Assembly (NCBI RefSeq): GCF_018860345.1
Contig: NZ_JAHKPJ010000025.1
Span: forward strand, 372,001 to 436,000
Reading direction: 5' to 3'
Length of the DNA: 64,000 nt
DNA from: Psychrosphaera sp. F3M07
GTDB taxonomy: Bacteria; Pseudomonadota; Gammaproteobacteria; Enterobacterales; Alteromonadaceae
Shown here piece after piece: positions 47,201-55,439 of the stretch. Made by a program: the position numbers and the translations under genes. Within the stretch, counting starts at the first letter, position 1; the number at the start of each line of letters is the position of its first letter. The notes below the pieces were generated by a model, which ran no database searches, was not told the origin of the DNA, and worked only from the letters and a program-made list of their open reading frames with translations.

Positions 47201-49965
47201 AAATTTCTATAATCACCAGGGAAGTTCGTATCATTAGAATAACCACTTCCTATTTTGGTCCAGCGTAACAAGTAAAAATCGTCCTCATCCACATAACCAA
47301 AAACAACACCTATGTCATTGTTACCTATCTGATCTGCGTGTGTAATAACGGTTGTCTCAATGGCATACGTTTGAATGGTGGAGGACGAATACCCTTCATC
47401 ATCAACATTATGTAATAAAACACCGTATTCATTATTACCTGAATTTACCGTGTCACCTGCAATTTTTAATGTGTCGTTATTTATTGCATAAGTGATGGTT
47501 TGGCTTTCATTTGGCGATTGATAAATAGTATCTCCTGGCCAAACATTGGTCGAAGAACGATCAAAATCTACCGGAGCCCAAGTGTCCGCTAAAGCATGAG
47601 TATCTTCACTAAAGTCATCGTTGAATATTACTTTATAGGCTGATAAATCAGGGCAAAAAGCCGAGATTGTGCCATCTATCGCAAAGTCATTAACTTTAAA
47701 TGAATCGTTGGAATCAAAACCAGAAGCCGTTACAAAACGAACATCAACATCACTGCCAATATAATTAGTAATGTCATAAGTCACATCACCTGAGGCATTG
47801 CTAGAGTCTGAGCCAATAAAACTCTCAAGCGTGGTCCAATTGCCGTTGGCTGTGCGTATCTGTAAATAAACAATATCATCACTGTAACTCGTCACACTGC
47901 TGTAGCTGAATGATAAGCTAGCAGTAGATAATGAAGACAGATCAGCCTCTCGTGAAATTGAAACACTAGAAGAGGTAATGGTTAATTCTGAATTACTAAT
48001 GGTGATCTTACCTGATGAAGGACTGCCGTCATCATTGCTTTCATTCCAACTACCCGACCAATCTAACTCACCATCATTGTTTGAATAAGTAACACTGTTA
48101 AATCGGTCAAAGAATATATGGTCTTCTGGTTCAGGGGCTCCGGTGGCGTTTATTGCAAAGTTATTAATATAAATGTCATCATCTGAATCGAATTCTGATG
48201 AGGTATAAATTCCGACATCCGTATCATCACTTAAGTAATCACTGATATCGAGCTCCTCAATACTACCTTGATAATTTCCTCCTGTAGGAAAGGTATATAT
48301 TATGGGGGCGTAATTATTGTTGTTTGTTCTAATTACAACGTAAACTTCATCATTGGTTGAGTTTGAACTAATTTCATAATCCAACGATAGAGTCGCTTGT
48401 GTGAATTGCGATAAATCGACACGTCTAAGAATGTAATTTGTAGGACCTGATAATTGCAGCTTAGTATCCGAACTACCACTTGTTATCTTTATGTCACCGC
48501 TATTAGCAGAACTATCATCATTGTATTCGAGCCAGTTAGCAGCCCAATCTAATTCACCATCATTATTACTATAACTTTGATTATTAAACTTATCTAAAAA
48601 TGTGGCTTCTATATCATCAATATCACTGGTAACCGTAATAGTAAAATCACGGATGTAAGTTATTCCATCATCTCTTGTTGCTTTAACACAAATCTCATGT
48701 TCCCCTTCATCGAGAGAAGTAACCCAGCTTTTTAGGAACAATTCATTACCAACGGTTGTAAAGCGTGAGTTGTACTGGTTAAACGCACCAGTACACTCAC
48801 CTACATTCACGCTTTCATTATAATTAACGACAAATTCACTAAAGGTATAACTAGCACCTTCAGCCGTAGGCAAAAACTCTCCAATCGCGTTATTTGTTGT
48901 TGGGTGTGACGTACTAATTGTGTCATTAGATATCGTAAAAAAAGTGGGTTCTTGTGCCGGTTCGATAACTTTAATCGTTAAATTTTGACGGTAAAAATCA
49001 TCATCTGTTTTTACACAAATAGTGTATTCACCCACATCCAGTCTTGGGCCATTAGCACTTTTAATAGACACCTTATTGTTATTAATTTCAAAAATTGAAT
49101 TAGTGTTAGGGTTTGCACAAGAACCTGCGTTAGTTCCTCCGTCCCATGTATGCATTACCACATTGGTCGAATCTTTTTCATCGGTAACTAACAAATCACC
49201 TATTTCAATACCAACAAAAGCTTCATAGTCATATGTTGTGTCAGGGTTAAGGGTAATTTTGGTAGGGACCCCATCTGGGTTCTCTACAACCGAAATCACG
49301 AAATTTTTACTGTAAAGATTATCATCAGTCTTTACACAAATAATGTAATCTCTTGCTGGTAGTGTAATGCCACCCGGATTTGAAATTGAAAGTACATTTG
49401 AATTAATGCTAAATTTTGAATTATCTGACGTACCTAAATCACAAGAACCACTTATCGCGTTATTATAAGTAATGCTAACGTTTGAGTTAGTATAAGCCCC
49501 AAAAGGCGTTATATCTCCTATTATGGCTCCTTGTTCAGCATCATAGTCATAGATAGTATCTTCGGATAGAAACAGGTCATGCGTATTAGCGACGGTTAAC
49601 TCAACAGAAAATGGATCCGAGTCACCATTTCCACAAGAATTATTTCGATAAGCAACAAAATCTATCTGGTAAGTCCCCGGTGAATTTGTAATATTGCTTA
49701 AACTAAAACTAATACTTTGTGACGTAAAATTGTCATAGTTATCATGATTAACGCAAGTTTCTGTACCACCGTCTACACGATAGCCAGTTGAACGCCACCG
49801 ACTACTGTCTCCTATGGAGTTCCCTGATGCAGTTATAGTTGCACTCACGCTTGCATTAACAGCCACAGGGTTTGGAGTTAATGTAACCGATTCAATTACT
49901 CGACCAGCAATAGACTCGAACGATACGAGTAATAATACGACTAGAATAAAATGCTTTACGTTCAC
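44221..49965 (-). CDS. mshQ: MSHA biogenesis protein MshQ, very large repeat-rich surface protein
   Basis: The protein has 1914 residues. After a signal peptide (1 to about 20) there are three related beta repeats of about 115 residues (up to about 450), each with TICVKTDD-like ends. Two copies of a repeat of about 160 residues start with NNDGELDW near 460 and 622. A LamG-like lectin fold lies at about 1008-1212 (GWWAMEDSFDD, LNTWSHVAISYQ, LLDEVRIYERYL). The rest is the MshQ/DUF6701 region, to the C-terminus. It lacks the pilin leader. Expected role: adhesin or anchor at the MSHA pilus or cell surface. It overlaps mshP by four bases. Confidence 0.9.
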   Translation of the reverse strand: MNVKHFILVVLLLVSFESIAGRVIESVTLTPNPVAVNASVSATITASGNSIGDSSRWRSTGYRVDGGTETCVNHDNYDNFTSQSISFSLSNITNSPGTYQIDFVAYRNNSCGNGDSDPFSVELTVANTHDLFLSEDTIYDYDAEQGAIIGDITPFGAYTNSNVSITYNNAISGSCDLGTSDNSKFSINSNVLSISNPGGITLPARDYIICVKTDDNLYSKNFVISVVENPDGVPTKITLNPDTTYDYEAFVGIEIGDLLVTDEKDSTNVVMHTWDGGTNAGSCANPNTNSIFEINNNKVSIKSANGPRLDVGEYTICVKTDDDFYRQNLTIKVIEPAQEPTFFTISNDTISTSHPTTNNAIGEFLPTAEGASYTFSEFVVNYNESVNVGECTGAFNQYNSRFTTVGNELFLKSWVTSLDEGEHEICVKATRDDGITYIRDFTITVTSDIDDIEATFLDKFNNQSYSNNDGELDWAANWLEYNDDSSANSGDIKITSGSSDTKLQLSGPTNYILRRVDLSQFTQATLSLDYEISSNSTNDEVYVVIRTNNNNYAPIIYTFPTGGNYQGSIEELDISDYLSDDTDVGIYTSSEFDSDDDIYINNFAINATGAPEPEDHIFFDRFNSVTYSNNDGELDWSGSWNESNDDGSPSSGKITISNSELTITSSSVSISREADLSSLSTASLSFSYSSVTSYSDDIVYLQIRTANGNWTTLESFIGSDSSNASGDVTYDITNYIGSDVDVRFVTASGFDSNDSFKVNDFAIDGTISAFCPDLSAYKVIFNDDFSEDTHALADTWAPVDFDRSSTNVWPGDTIYQSPNESQTITYAINNDTLKIAGDTVNSGNNEYGVLLHNVDDEGYSSSTIQTYAIETTVITHADQIGNNDIGVVFGYVDEDDFYLLRWTKIGSGYSNDTNFPGDYRNLDLVHVQNGVPTLLSSKPNFYTDDPMNIRITVDENGISVCINDSAVLSYASAQPEMNSVGFYSYDNDYDGGFQVEEFLVFCRDCEIDGIIGWWAMEDSFDDIIGDNHLTEYGNVGFGSSNVAKTVGTNSTCKYGEFDGASYGRVNDSGYLNSDELAVSAWVYPTSYPNDENDTNGADNLMSISSKDVNYEFHINQDGKLYWWWQNESNATRSLTSANSVPLNTWSHVAISYQAGEQKMYINGVLEDSGTWNETPKHSTCDYFVGADVATGTCDVIPERTFIGLLDEVRIYERYLTQNEVIDDSNFLRECGLVNSVDHYRIDHPQNNLSCSATSVTVKACGDEFCSQVIGADVTGNLHYTLGGNTTTVSGLNLTNAPQQVEFNQTTVDTITLGLNSMSPDANIQCFYNSGTQSSCDITYTRFGYKVTASDITSSESVSDANNRISVQALEAIENNPAVCEPSLVGNKQVNIDFSYLNPPTNYDQEALNVSLNDSSYTSVTSGSGTTQTLNFNATDATAYFYVRYADAGALQVSVADVNLNLSTNIATGYDNFNVIPASINLQVKDENDNILGSSGNLTHYAGQNFNLSIQALNADGNKTNNYRPGDLEIQSVMNSPLISSGANPVQFYYGGTSPANVTNDTGVASWIDATSLTFDNNGFSNAAAQFDNVGSFTLDVKDSNYLGYQINSDSVTSAGRFIPAYFTFATPLPDTEITDTHTTFSYFGESLDFPTNPVFSYVAKTYTNQTATNYVFVPSNFGFVSSNYSENTSYTPAPYPSSAIENINLSVQGQMNFSLSAPFIYEKPAIPREPLTSTISLLFSANELLDADNIGYDVDGISNDLPSYEGITLLENTFNLRYGRLFLENAYGNETSDLKVEMILQYFSGGKFVTNTDDSETTFSGFNISITEDGNPTIYTSNLVGSSFVAGKTPATDGLFINAPNVVTELDVKITNLPDWLNVDWDNDADIDDDDNVSSTVIFGSYRGNDRIIYKRER

Positions 49966-50426
49966 AGTGCTTTCGCCTCTACTTCTATGGTTCGACTGAC
50001 ACAGACTTTTTCATTACTACATATAAAATCAGAACTATTATTAACCATTTGAGCCTTGCAAACGGCGGTTGAAACAACTTGATAATATTGACTCGTCCCT
50101 GCAGCGTTGTTTGAACAATATGTTTTTGTCGCACAGTTACGCGCGCCATCAACATTAAAATACAAGGTTTGCTCTGCAGTGCATGTGCCAGAGCCAGAAA
50201 TTGGAAATAATTTTGCAAGGGCCATTTCATTTGCGGACTCTGCTGCAAATAGTGCTCGAGTTCCTAACACTTCAAATACCAATTGATCTGAGCTAGACGA
50301 AATAGATTTGCTTATCCCAGCAGCTAACGCGGCCATAATCACAATAATAAACACAGCTATCGCCAAGGCACTGCCTTTTTGTTTTGCTTTGGTTCGGTTT
50401 ATTCTATTTATCGTCATAATTTTCAC
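49962..50426 (-). CDS. mshP: MSHA biogenesis protein MshP (PilX-like)
   Basis: The protein has 154 residues. A basic N-terminus is followed by one membrane segment GSALAIAVFIIVIMAALAAG, about 18-37, as in PilX/MshP minor components that lack a classic FTLIE leader. Six or more cysteines follow. The start used is a GTG at 50426. The ATG three codons later is equally possible, and no good Shine-Dalgarno decides between them. Confidence 0.85.
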   Translation of the reverse strand: MKIMTINRINRTKAKQKGSALAIAVFIIVIMAALAAGISKSISSSSDQLVFEVLGTRALFAAESANEMALAKLFPISGSGTCTAEQTLYFNVDGARNCATKTYCSNNAAGTSQYYQVVSTAVCKAQMVNNSSDFICSNEKVCVSRTIEVEAKAL

Positions 50427-50464
50427 TACTCAATTGGACTATAACGCCCATCACTTATCGCTAG

Positions 50465-51337
50465 CTAAGGTACATTTGGAATATGTACTTCATGGTTAAA
50501 AAACATGTTTTCATTTACATTGGCGGTAAACTCTAAGTATAGGTTAACAACAGAGTTTCTATTTAAAGTTGAACTAGAAATATCAAATGGATGTGTTGTG
50601 TCATTACTAAGATCATTGGTTAATCCTTCTGCCATTAGTACACCGCCCAACAACAGCACCGAAGACTTATCACTTGGTACCGCTTGTGTTGCTGAAAAAC
50701 TTGTTCTGATAAAGCGATATAAATCATAAACCGAACCGTTTGCTATCAGGCAATAATTTATTGATTTATCCGCTGTATAATAACGCCTTTTAGGGGAGTG
50801 TTCTTCAAAACTCGATCCCGCGTCTACCGTTAACGAAATAACAGGATCGTCACCATCTACAATTATAATTGAGCTAGATAGATCCAAAATCATATATCTA
50901 ACTAATGTATTTGAATAAACATCTGTGCTTTGTGTTGGGTAGATATATAACCTATCGTCGTCGTTGTACACACCATTCCAACTTACGACATCTAATTGAG
51001 TCCCAGTACTTGGAGCTAATAATGACGGTGTAGTAGTATCATCTCTGTATGCACCCGAGGCTTTAATTGGAGTAAATTCAATACAACTTTCAGAAGAAGA
51101 TACTCTGACGCTATTAGGGATAGCGCCTCGGATTTCTCGGGTCATTCGCTCTATTGCAAATCGACTTTTTGATAATACAATCTGCCGATCATTAGCTTCT
51201 ACATATATTTGAGTACCAAACACAATAAATCGAACAGATGCGGTTGCTAACACGCCTAAAATAACAATAACCGCAACCAATTCAATTAAGCTGAATCCCT
51301 GCTGTTTTGTCTGAGTGAAAAAGCGTGCTTTAGCCAT
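50465..51337 (-). CDS. mshO: MSHA minor pilin MshO
   Basis: The protein has 290 residues. The prepilin leader is MAKARFFTQTKQQG, with cleavage before FSLIELVAVIVILGVLATA. The large globular C-terminus has several cysteines. It would sit at the pilus tip with MshD, C and B and prime assembly. Its ATG shares a base with the mshD stop (TAATG), so translation is coupled. Confidence 0.92.
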   Translation of the reverse strand: MAKARFFTQTKQQGFSLIELVAVIVILGVLATASVRFIVFGTQIYVEANDRQIVLSKSRFAIERMTREIRGAIPNSVRVSSSESCIEFTPIKASGAYRDDTTTPSLLAPSTGTQLDVVSWNGVYNDDDRLYIYPTQSTDVYSNTLVRYMILDLSSSIIIVDGDDPVISLTVDAGSSFEEHSPKRRYYTADKSINYCLIANGSVYDLYRFIRTSFSATQAVPSDKSSVLLLGGVLMAEGLTNDLSNDTTHPFDISSSTLNRNSVVNLYLEFTANVNENMFFNHEVHIPNVP

Positions 51338-51951
51338 TAGTAGTTGGCCTTATAACTTGCGTAAACTACATCATCACCTAGCGGTGGTGTTACCGTCACT
51401 GTGATTAGCTTAGCATCTGTATTCGCTAAGCCTAAATCAGTTCCTGCGTATCGAACTGATACATTGATGGTAAACTTTGCATAAACATCGTTTAACGATT
51501 GGTTATCGATGTTACTAATATCACTGCCTGTAGCCGAAAAACAATCAAAGTCATCAACATCATCAAACAATTGACGACTCGCACTACCTTCTTCAATCCA
51601 AGGGTTTTCTTGACCGGTTCCATCAACAAAACCGCAGGCGCTGATCACTGTGCAAGCGCTCGCTCCACTTTCGCCGCAACGTAATGCCCCGGTTTGTGCC
51701 GAATTTTCATCGAACCTACGAGCGATTATTTCATTCATCATGGACTGCGCTAATTCAGCAGATCGTACCTGAAACCATGGATTTGCACTGCGCTCAGCTT
51801 GGGGAAATAACGCACCAGTCATAACCATTAATGCAACCGATAATACAAAGATGCCTATCACTAATTCAATTAAGGTAAAACCGTTAGGCTTTTTCTTATT
51901 AAGCCGATTTACAGCTAATTGAGTTGTAAGTAGAGACTTAAGGGCAAACAT
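51337..51951 (-). CDS. mshD: MSHA minor pilin MshD
   Basis: The frame is open to 52023, but I start at 51951: AAGGG lies 7 bases upstream and this ATG overlaps the mshC end by 14 bp. The product is 204 residues with an unusually long 24-residue leader ending KKKPNG before FTLIELVIGIFVLSVAL. A PilV-like fold with several cysteines follows. Confidence 0.9.
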   Translation of the reverse strand: MFALKSLLTTQLAVNRLNKKKPNGFTLIELVIGIFVLSVALMVMTGALFPQAERSANPWFQVRSAELAQSMMNEIIARRFDENSAQTGALRCGESGASACTVISACGFVDGTGQENPWIEEGSASRQLFDDVDDFDCFSATGSDISNIDNQSLNDVYAKFTINVSVRYAGTDLGLANTDAKLITVTVTPPLGDDVVYASYKANY

Positions 51952-52432
51952 AGATATACCCTTCAGATTCGATACACACACTGTGGTCTGTGGAAATTGT
52001 AATAACACAACCGGATGTGGCACAACTACCTATGTTAGGAATAGGCTGACCTAGATAATTAAACTGTATATTTGATAATGCAACGCCTGCGGTATTTTTT
52101 GCGCTATAACTATCTTCCAGTTCAACTAATAAATAATCATCGGTATTACCAGCGACCGCTTTTAAACCTGTTGCACAGGTACCATCATTATTTTGTGCCG
52201 TTAAACCTAAAGTGCCTGTAGTAAAACTTACACGATGACAGGTTTCAGAGTTTTGGGTATTTTGCATCGCTCGTTGTTGAACGTTACGTAACAGAGATAT
52301 GGTTTGATCACGCTGGGAGATGTAAGTGAAATCAGAAGTGGTGTTAATTTTGGGTTGTATAGTGACAACAAGTACGGATAACAATACCAGTACCACTATT
52401 AATTCTATCAGGGTAAAGCCTTTGTTATCCAT
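51938..52432 (-). CDS. mshC: MSHA minor pilin MshC
   Basis: The protein has 164 residues with a very short leader MDNKG before FTLIELIVVLVLLSVLVV. The globular part is GspH/FimT-like with cysteine pairs near the middle and end (IGSCATSGCV, SVCIESEGYIYVCP). It begins 12 bp after the terminator hairpin that follows mshA, so it depends on read-through or a local promoter. Confidence 0.9.
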   Translation of the reverse strand: MDNKGFTLIELIVVLVLLSVLVVTIQPKINTTSDFTYISQRDQTISLLRNVQQRAMQNTQNSETCHRVSFTTGTLGLTAQNNDGTCATGLKAVAGNTDDYLLVELEDSYSAKNTAGVALSNIQFNYLGQPIPNIGSCATSGCVITISTDHSVCIESEGYIYVCP

Positions 52433-52443
52433 AATGCGTTCAA

Positions 52444-52472
52444 AAAAGGTTACTAAGCGTTAGTAACCTTTT
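52444..52472 (-). terminator. Strong terminator/attenuator between mshA and mshC
   Basis: A perfect 13-bp stem AAAAGGTTACTAA/TTAGTAACCTTTT with a 3-base loop and T6 on the minus strand, between the mshA stop and the mshC start. It should make mshA mRNA much more abundant than mshCDOPQ. Confidence 0.93.
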
Positions 52473-52480
52473 ATTTAAAC

Positions 52481-52924
52481 TTATCCGCAGTTCTTATCTG
52501 TTGTAATTGTACCCGTTGAACCATCATAAGCAGCATAGCAATCGAATCCTAAATCACCACTCACTAGAGACGCGAAAGCTCCATCTGCTGCAGGGGCTTG
52601 AGCACTAGGATATACGCGTACTATTGTAGCACTAGCTTGTGTTGAATTATTGTATCTAACAGCCCAGCTAGAATCTAAATCTAAACCAGAACCTACATCC
52701 AAAGCACTCGGCGTTGATTCAGAACCCGAAGTTATAATTGAGCGTGATTTTTCAATATTAACCACGCCAACCATAGCCGTTCTGACTCCGTCTAGAGTCC
52801 CACCAATTGCATCACTTTTAACGTCTAAAAACTTAGGCGCTGCGGTTACTGCTAATACACCTAAAATAACGATAACGATAATTAGTTCTACCAGTGTAAA
52901 ACCTTGTTGATTTGTATTTTTCAT
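52481..52924 (-). CDS. mshA: MSHA major pilin MshA
   Basis: Main subunit of the mannose-sensitive haemagglutinin type IV pilus. The protein has 147 residues. Leader MKNTNQQG is cleaved before FTLVELIIVIVILGVLAVTA, and Glu5 of the mature protein is present. The C-terminal disulfide loop FDCYAAYDG to KNCG is typical of MshA. It is 25 bp after mshB and followed by a strong terminator, as expected for the most expressed gene of the locus. Confidence 0.95.
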   Translation of the reverse strand: MKNTNQQGFTLVELIIVIVILGVLAVTAAPKFLDVKSDAIGGTLDGVRTAMVGVVNIEKSRSIITSGSESTPSALDVGSGLDLDSSWAVRYNNSTQASATIVRVYPSAQAPAADGAFASLVSGDLGFDCYAAYDGSTGTITTDKNCG

Positions 52925-52949
52925 AATTTACTGCCTTTTATAAATAAAA

Positions 52950-53510
52950 TTAATTCTTGAATACTGAAACTTGGCCTGTATCCGCATTATAGGTAAAACC
53001 TTGCGTACCAGCCGTCGTCGCGCCATCATTAATAATGCTAGTTGCTATAGTTGTGCCAACGGCAATATTCTGAGCCAATACAAATTGACATACGCCAGCA
53101 GCTGTAATATCCACTACATAACGTTCTCCGTTATAGGTTCCGCCAACAATTAAAGACGTTGGTGAAGATTGTAGAATGTTAGCGAATACTTGTTGGCAAT
53201 CTGCCGTTGTCATCACTGACATATCAGCTTCGTTACCCGCTAGGCTTGACGGGTAACCTGTGTCTGTTACATCTAAACTAACATTGCCGTATGTAATATT
53301 GGTATTACCAGCTGGACGCCCAGCTAGTTCCCATTCAGCACGTACCATACCAACTGCGCTTGCAATGCCACCTGCAACACCTTCAACAGCTGAGTCTTTT
53401 GCATCGTCGGTCGCATCCATAAAACGAGGTACTGCAGCAGCACCAAGAAGTCCTAAAATAATTACCACGATCACTAATTCAATTAATGTAAAACCTTTTT
53501 GTCTCTTCAT
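52950..53510 (-). CDS. mshB: MSHA pilin-like protein MshB
   Basis: The protein has 186 residues. The frame extends to 53555, but MKRQKG at 53510 is chosen because GAGG lies 7 bases upstream and it leaves a 6-residue leader before FTLIELVIVVIILGLLGAAAV. Two cysteines (ADCQQVF and GVCQFVL) may form a disulfide. It lies before mshA in the usual order. A gap of 147 bp upstream (53511-53657) is AT-rich and is the likely site of a pilin promoter. Confidence 0.92.
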   Translation of the reverse strand: MKRQKGFTLIELVIVVIILGLLGAAAVPRFMDATDDAKDSAVEGVAGGIASAVGMVRAEWELAGRPAGNTNITYGNVSLDVTDTGYPSSLAGNEADMSVMTTADCQQVFANILQSSPTSLIVGGTYNGERYVVDITAAGVCQFVLAQNIAVGTTIATSIINDGATTAGTQGFTYNADTGQVSVFKN

Positions 53511-53657
53511 TTTAAAACCTCTTGAACATTTTAATTTAATTCTATTCAATATCATTGAGTATTATGTGGTTATTTTATCTTCAATCACACAATAAATCAT
53601 TGATAATTGTTATTTTTATCTAATTTACACTGAATTAGTGTAAATAAACACTTTCTA

Positions 53658-54206
53658 TTAGTAAGTATTACTCGTTACCACGTGTCCATTATTCGAGTTG
53701 TAACTAAACATTAACTGATTTGGAAACTTTTTTTTGTGCAAAAAGTGGCAATTACCATTGATTGCTTTTACATCCAACTCTTCTGTTAAATTTGCAATTG
53801 TTTTATTATTTTGTTCTTCATGAGCAAAATACATCCATAAATTGAAACAATCTAATTTTCGTTCGTCACTTGCTACGTTTATTGGCCAACCAGACTCATT
53901 TATTTGTAATAACAGACTTTTCTTAACATTATCTTTAATTGCCTGTTGGTCAATAAAATACTCCAAGGTTAAAGAGGTTGGTTTACCCCTTATAATCCAT
54001 TCTCTTCGTGCGAAATCCATCGATAAAGAAAAACGCTCCGCCAACATTCCATATTTGTATTCTGTTACTTCACCAATAATATCTTGAAAAGACTTTACTG
54101 ATACATAAAAAATACAGGCTATAACACCAACTCCAACCAAGATCCTCACAAAAGAACGATCCATCAAGGAATCTGTAGTCACTTTACCTTGTTCTTGGTT
54201 CGCCAT
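53658..54206 (-). CDS. mshF: MSHA biogenesis protein MshF
   Basis: The protein has 182 residues. One membrane segment (about 19-38) is followed by a periplasmic part with two cysteines (LDCFNLW and GNCHFLHKK). Its position between mshG and mshB identifies it; sequence conservation of MshF is generally low. The exact role in assembly is unknown. No prepilin leader. Confidence 0.82.
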   Translation of the reverse strand: MANQEQGKVTTDSLMDRSFVRILVGVGVIACIFYVSVKSFQDIIGEVTEYKYGMLAERFSLSMDFARREWIIRGKPTSLTLEYFIDQQAIKDNVKKSLLLQINESGWPINVASDERKLDCFNLWMYFAHEEQNNKTIANLTEELDVKAINGNCHFLHKKKFPNQLMFSYNSNNGHVVTSNTY

Positions 54207-54218
54207 GGCTGTTCAACT

Positions 54219-55430
54219 TTATTTATGCGCGGACATCATGTCCCACATTGGTGTGAAAATACCTAGTGCAAGTACTAAAACCATCCCTGCGACAACACTG
54301 ATCAATACTGGTTCTATTTTAGCCGTTAAACTTTTTAAATCAAAATCCACTTCACGTTCATAATAATCTGCCGCATCAGTAAGCAGTTCATCTACACGCC
54401 CGGTTTCTTCTCCCACCGCTATCATTTGTAATACTAACGGGGAAAACAATTTACTAGCTACTGCTGAACGTAATAAAGATTCACCTTTTTCAATACTAGT
54501 TCGCATTTCCTTAATTTTGGTTTCCATATAACTATTGTCTACGGCTTCAGCCACTAAGGATAAGCCTGAATTCATCGGAACACCTGCATCCAAAATCATA
54601 GAAAAGCTACGTGAAAATCGAGCTAATAAACTACGTTCAATAATCGAGCCAACAAATGGCATCTTGATTTTATAATGATCCCACTGATAACGTCCGGCTT
54701 TGGTCGCGACATATGATCTTAAAAAAAATATCCCACCGACAATAGCCAATACTAATACTTCCCAATACGTCACAAAAAAAGTAGAAGTCGCGATTAATAT
54801 TTTGGTCGCCAGTGGTAAATCGGCACCTAATTTTGCAAACATCCCAGTAAAAGTTGGGATAACTTTTAAATTAAGTAAAAACATAGCTGCTGTGATAAAA
54901 AACAAAACCATTTGTGGATATCGAATAGCTGAGTTTATCCGCTTTTTGGTTTCTTCATCACGTTCAAAGTATTCCGCCAATTGCAAAAACGAACTTTCCA
55001 ATCGCCCTGTATTTTCGCCTACATGCACAATACTGATTGCGATTCTTGGAAATACTTTACCATGGCTACTAAATGCGGCCGATAGGGATCGCCCTCGTTC
55101 TAATTGGACAGCTACGTCATTTAAAATTCTTTTTAAGGTCTTATTGGTCGTGGTATCCGCCAAACCTACGATTGCCCGGATCATTGGAATTCCAGACTTA
55201 GTTAACGAGTACATCTGCCTTGAAAACACCACTAAGTCTTCAATTTTTACGCGGTCAAAATACCCTTTAAAAATATCTTTGTTTTGATCTTCGTCGGTTA
55301 AGGTGATCTTAATTGGAATTTCTTGGCGAGCCATTAGTATGTCTGCAGCCGAGTTTGTATTTGGTGCTTCGATCTGCCCCTTTATCAAGTTCCCTTTTTT
55401 ATCACGTGCTTGATACAGAAAAAATGGCAT
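54219..55430 (-). CDS. mshG: MSHA inner-membrane platform protein MshG
   Basis: PilC/GspF-like protein on which the ATPase acts. The protein has 403 residues with two T2SSF domains (about 67-190 and 270-392) and three membrane segments near 170-190, 220-240 and 375-393. Motifs such as FSRQMYSLTKSGIPM and VGEETGRVDEL are typical. It follows mshE by 10 bp. Confidence 0.96.
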   Translation of the reverse strand: MPFFLYQARDKKGNLIKGQIEAPNTNSAADILMARQEIPIKITLTDEDQNKDIFKGYFDRVKIEDLVVFSRQMYSLTKSGIPMIRAIVGLADTTTNKTLKRILNDVAVQLERGRSLSAAFSSHGKVFPRIAISIVHVGENTGRLESSFLQLAEYFERDEETKKRINSAIRYPQMVLFFITAAMFLLNLKVIPTFTGMFAKLGADLPLATKILIATSTFFVTYWEVLVLAIVGGIFFLRSYVATKAGRYQWDHYKIKMPFVGSIIERSLLARFSRSFSMILDAGVPMNSGLSLVAEAVDNSYMETKIKEMRTSIEKGESLLRSAVASKLFSPLVLQMIAVGEETGRVDELLTDAADYYEREVDFDLKSLTAKIEPVLISVVAGMVLVLALGIFTPMWDMMSAHK

Positions 55431-55439
55431 TAATATGGC

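Noticed and set aside
44221-49965. MshQ as a phage tail fibre or RTX toxin
   Set aside because: There are no phage genes or RTX nonapeptides, and position and overlap with mshP place it firmly in the MSHA locus.
53511-53555. Upstream start of mshB
   Set aside because: It would give an unusually long leader. The ATG at 53510 has GAGG at 7 bases and leaves the standard short type IV leader.
54700-55287. A 195-codon open frame antisense to mshG
   Set aside because: It is covered by a clear T2SSF-domain gene, and its sequence shows no domain or signal.
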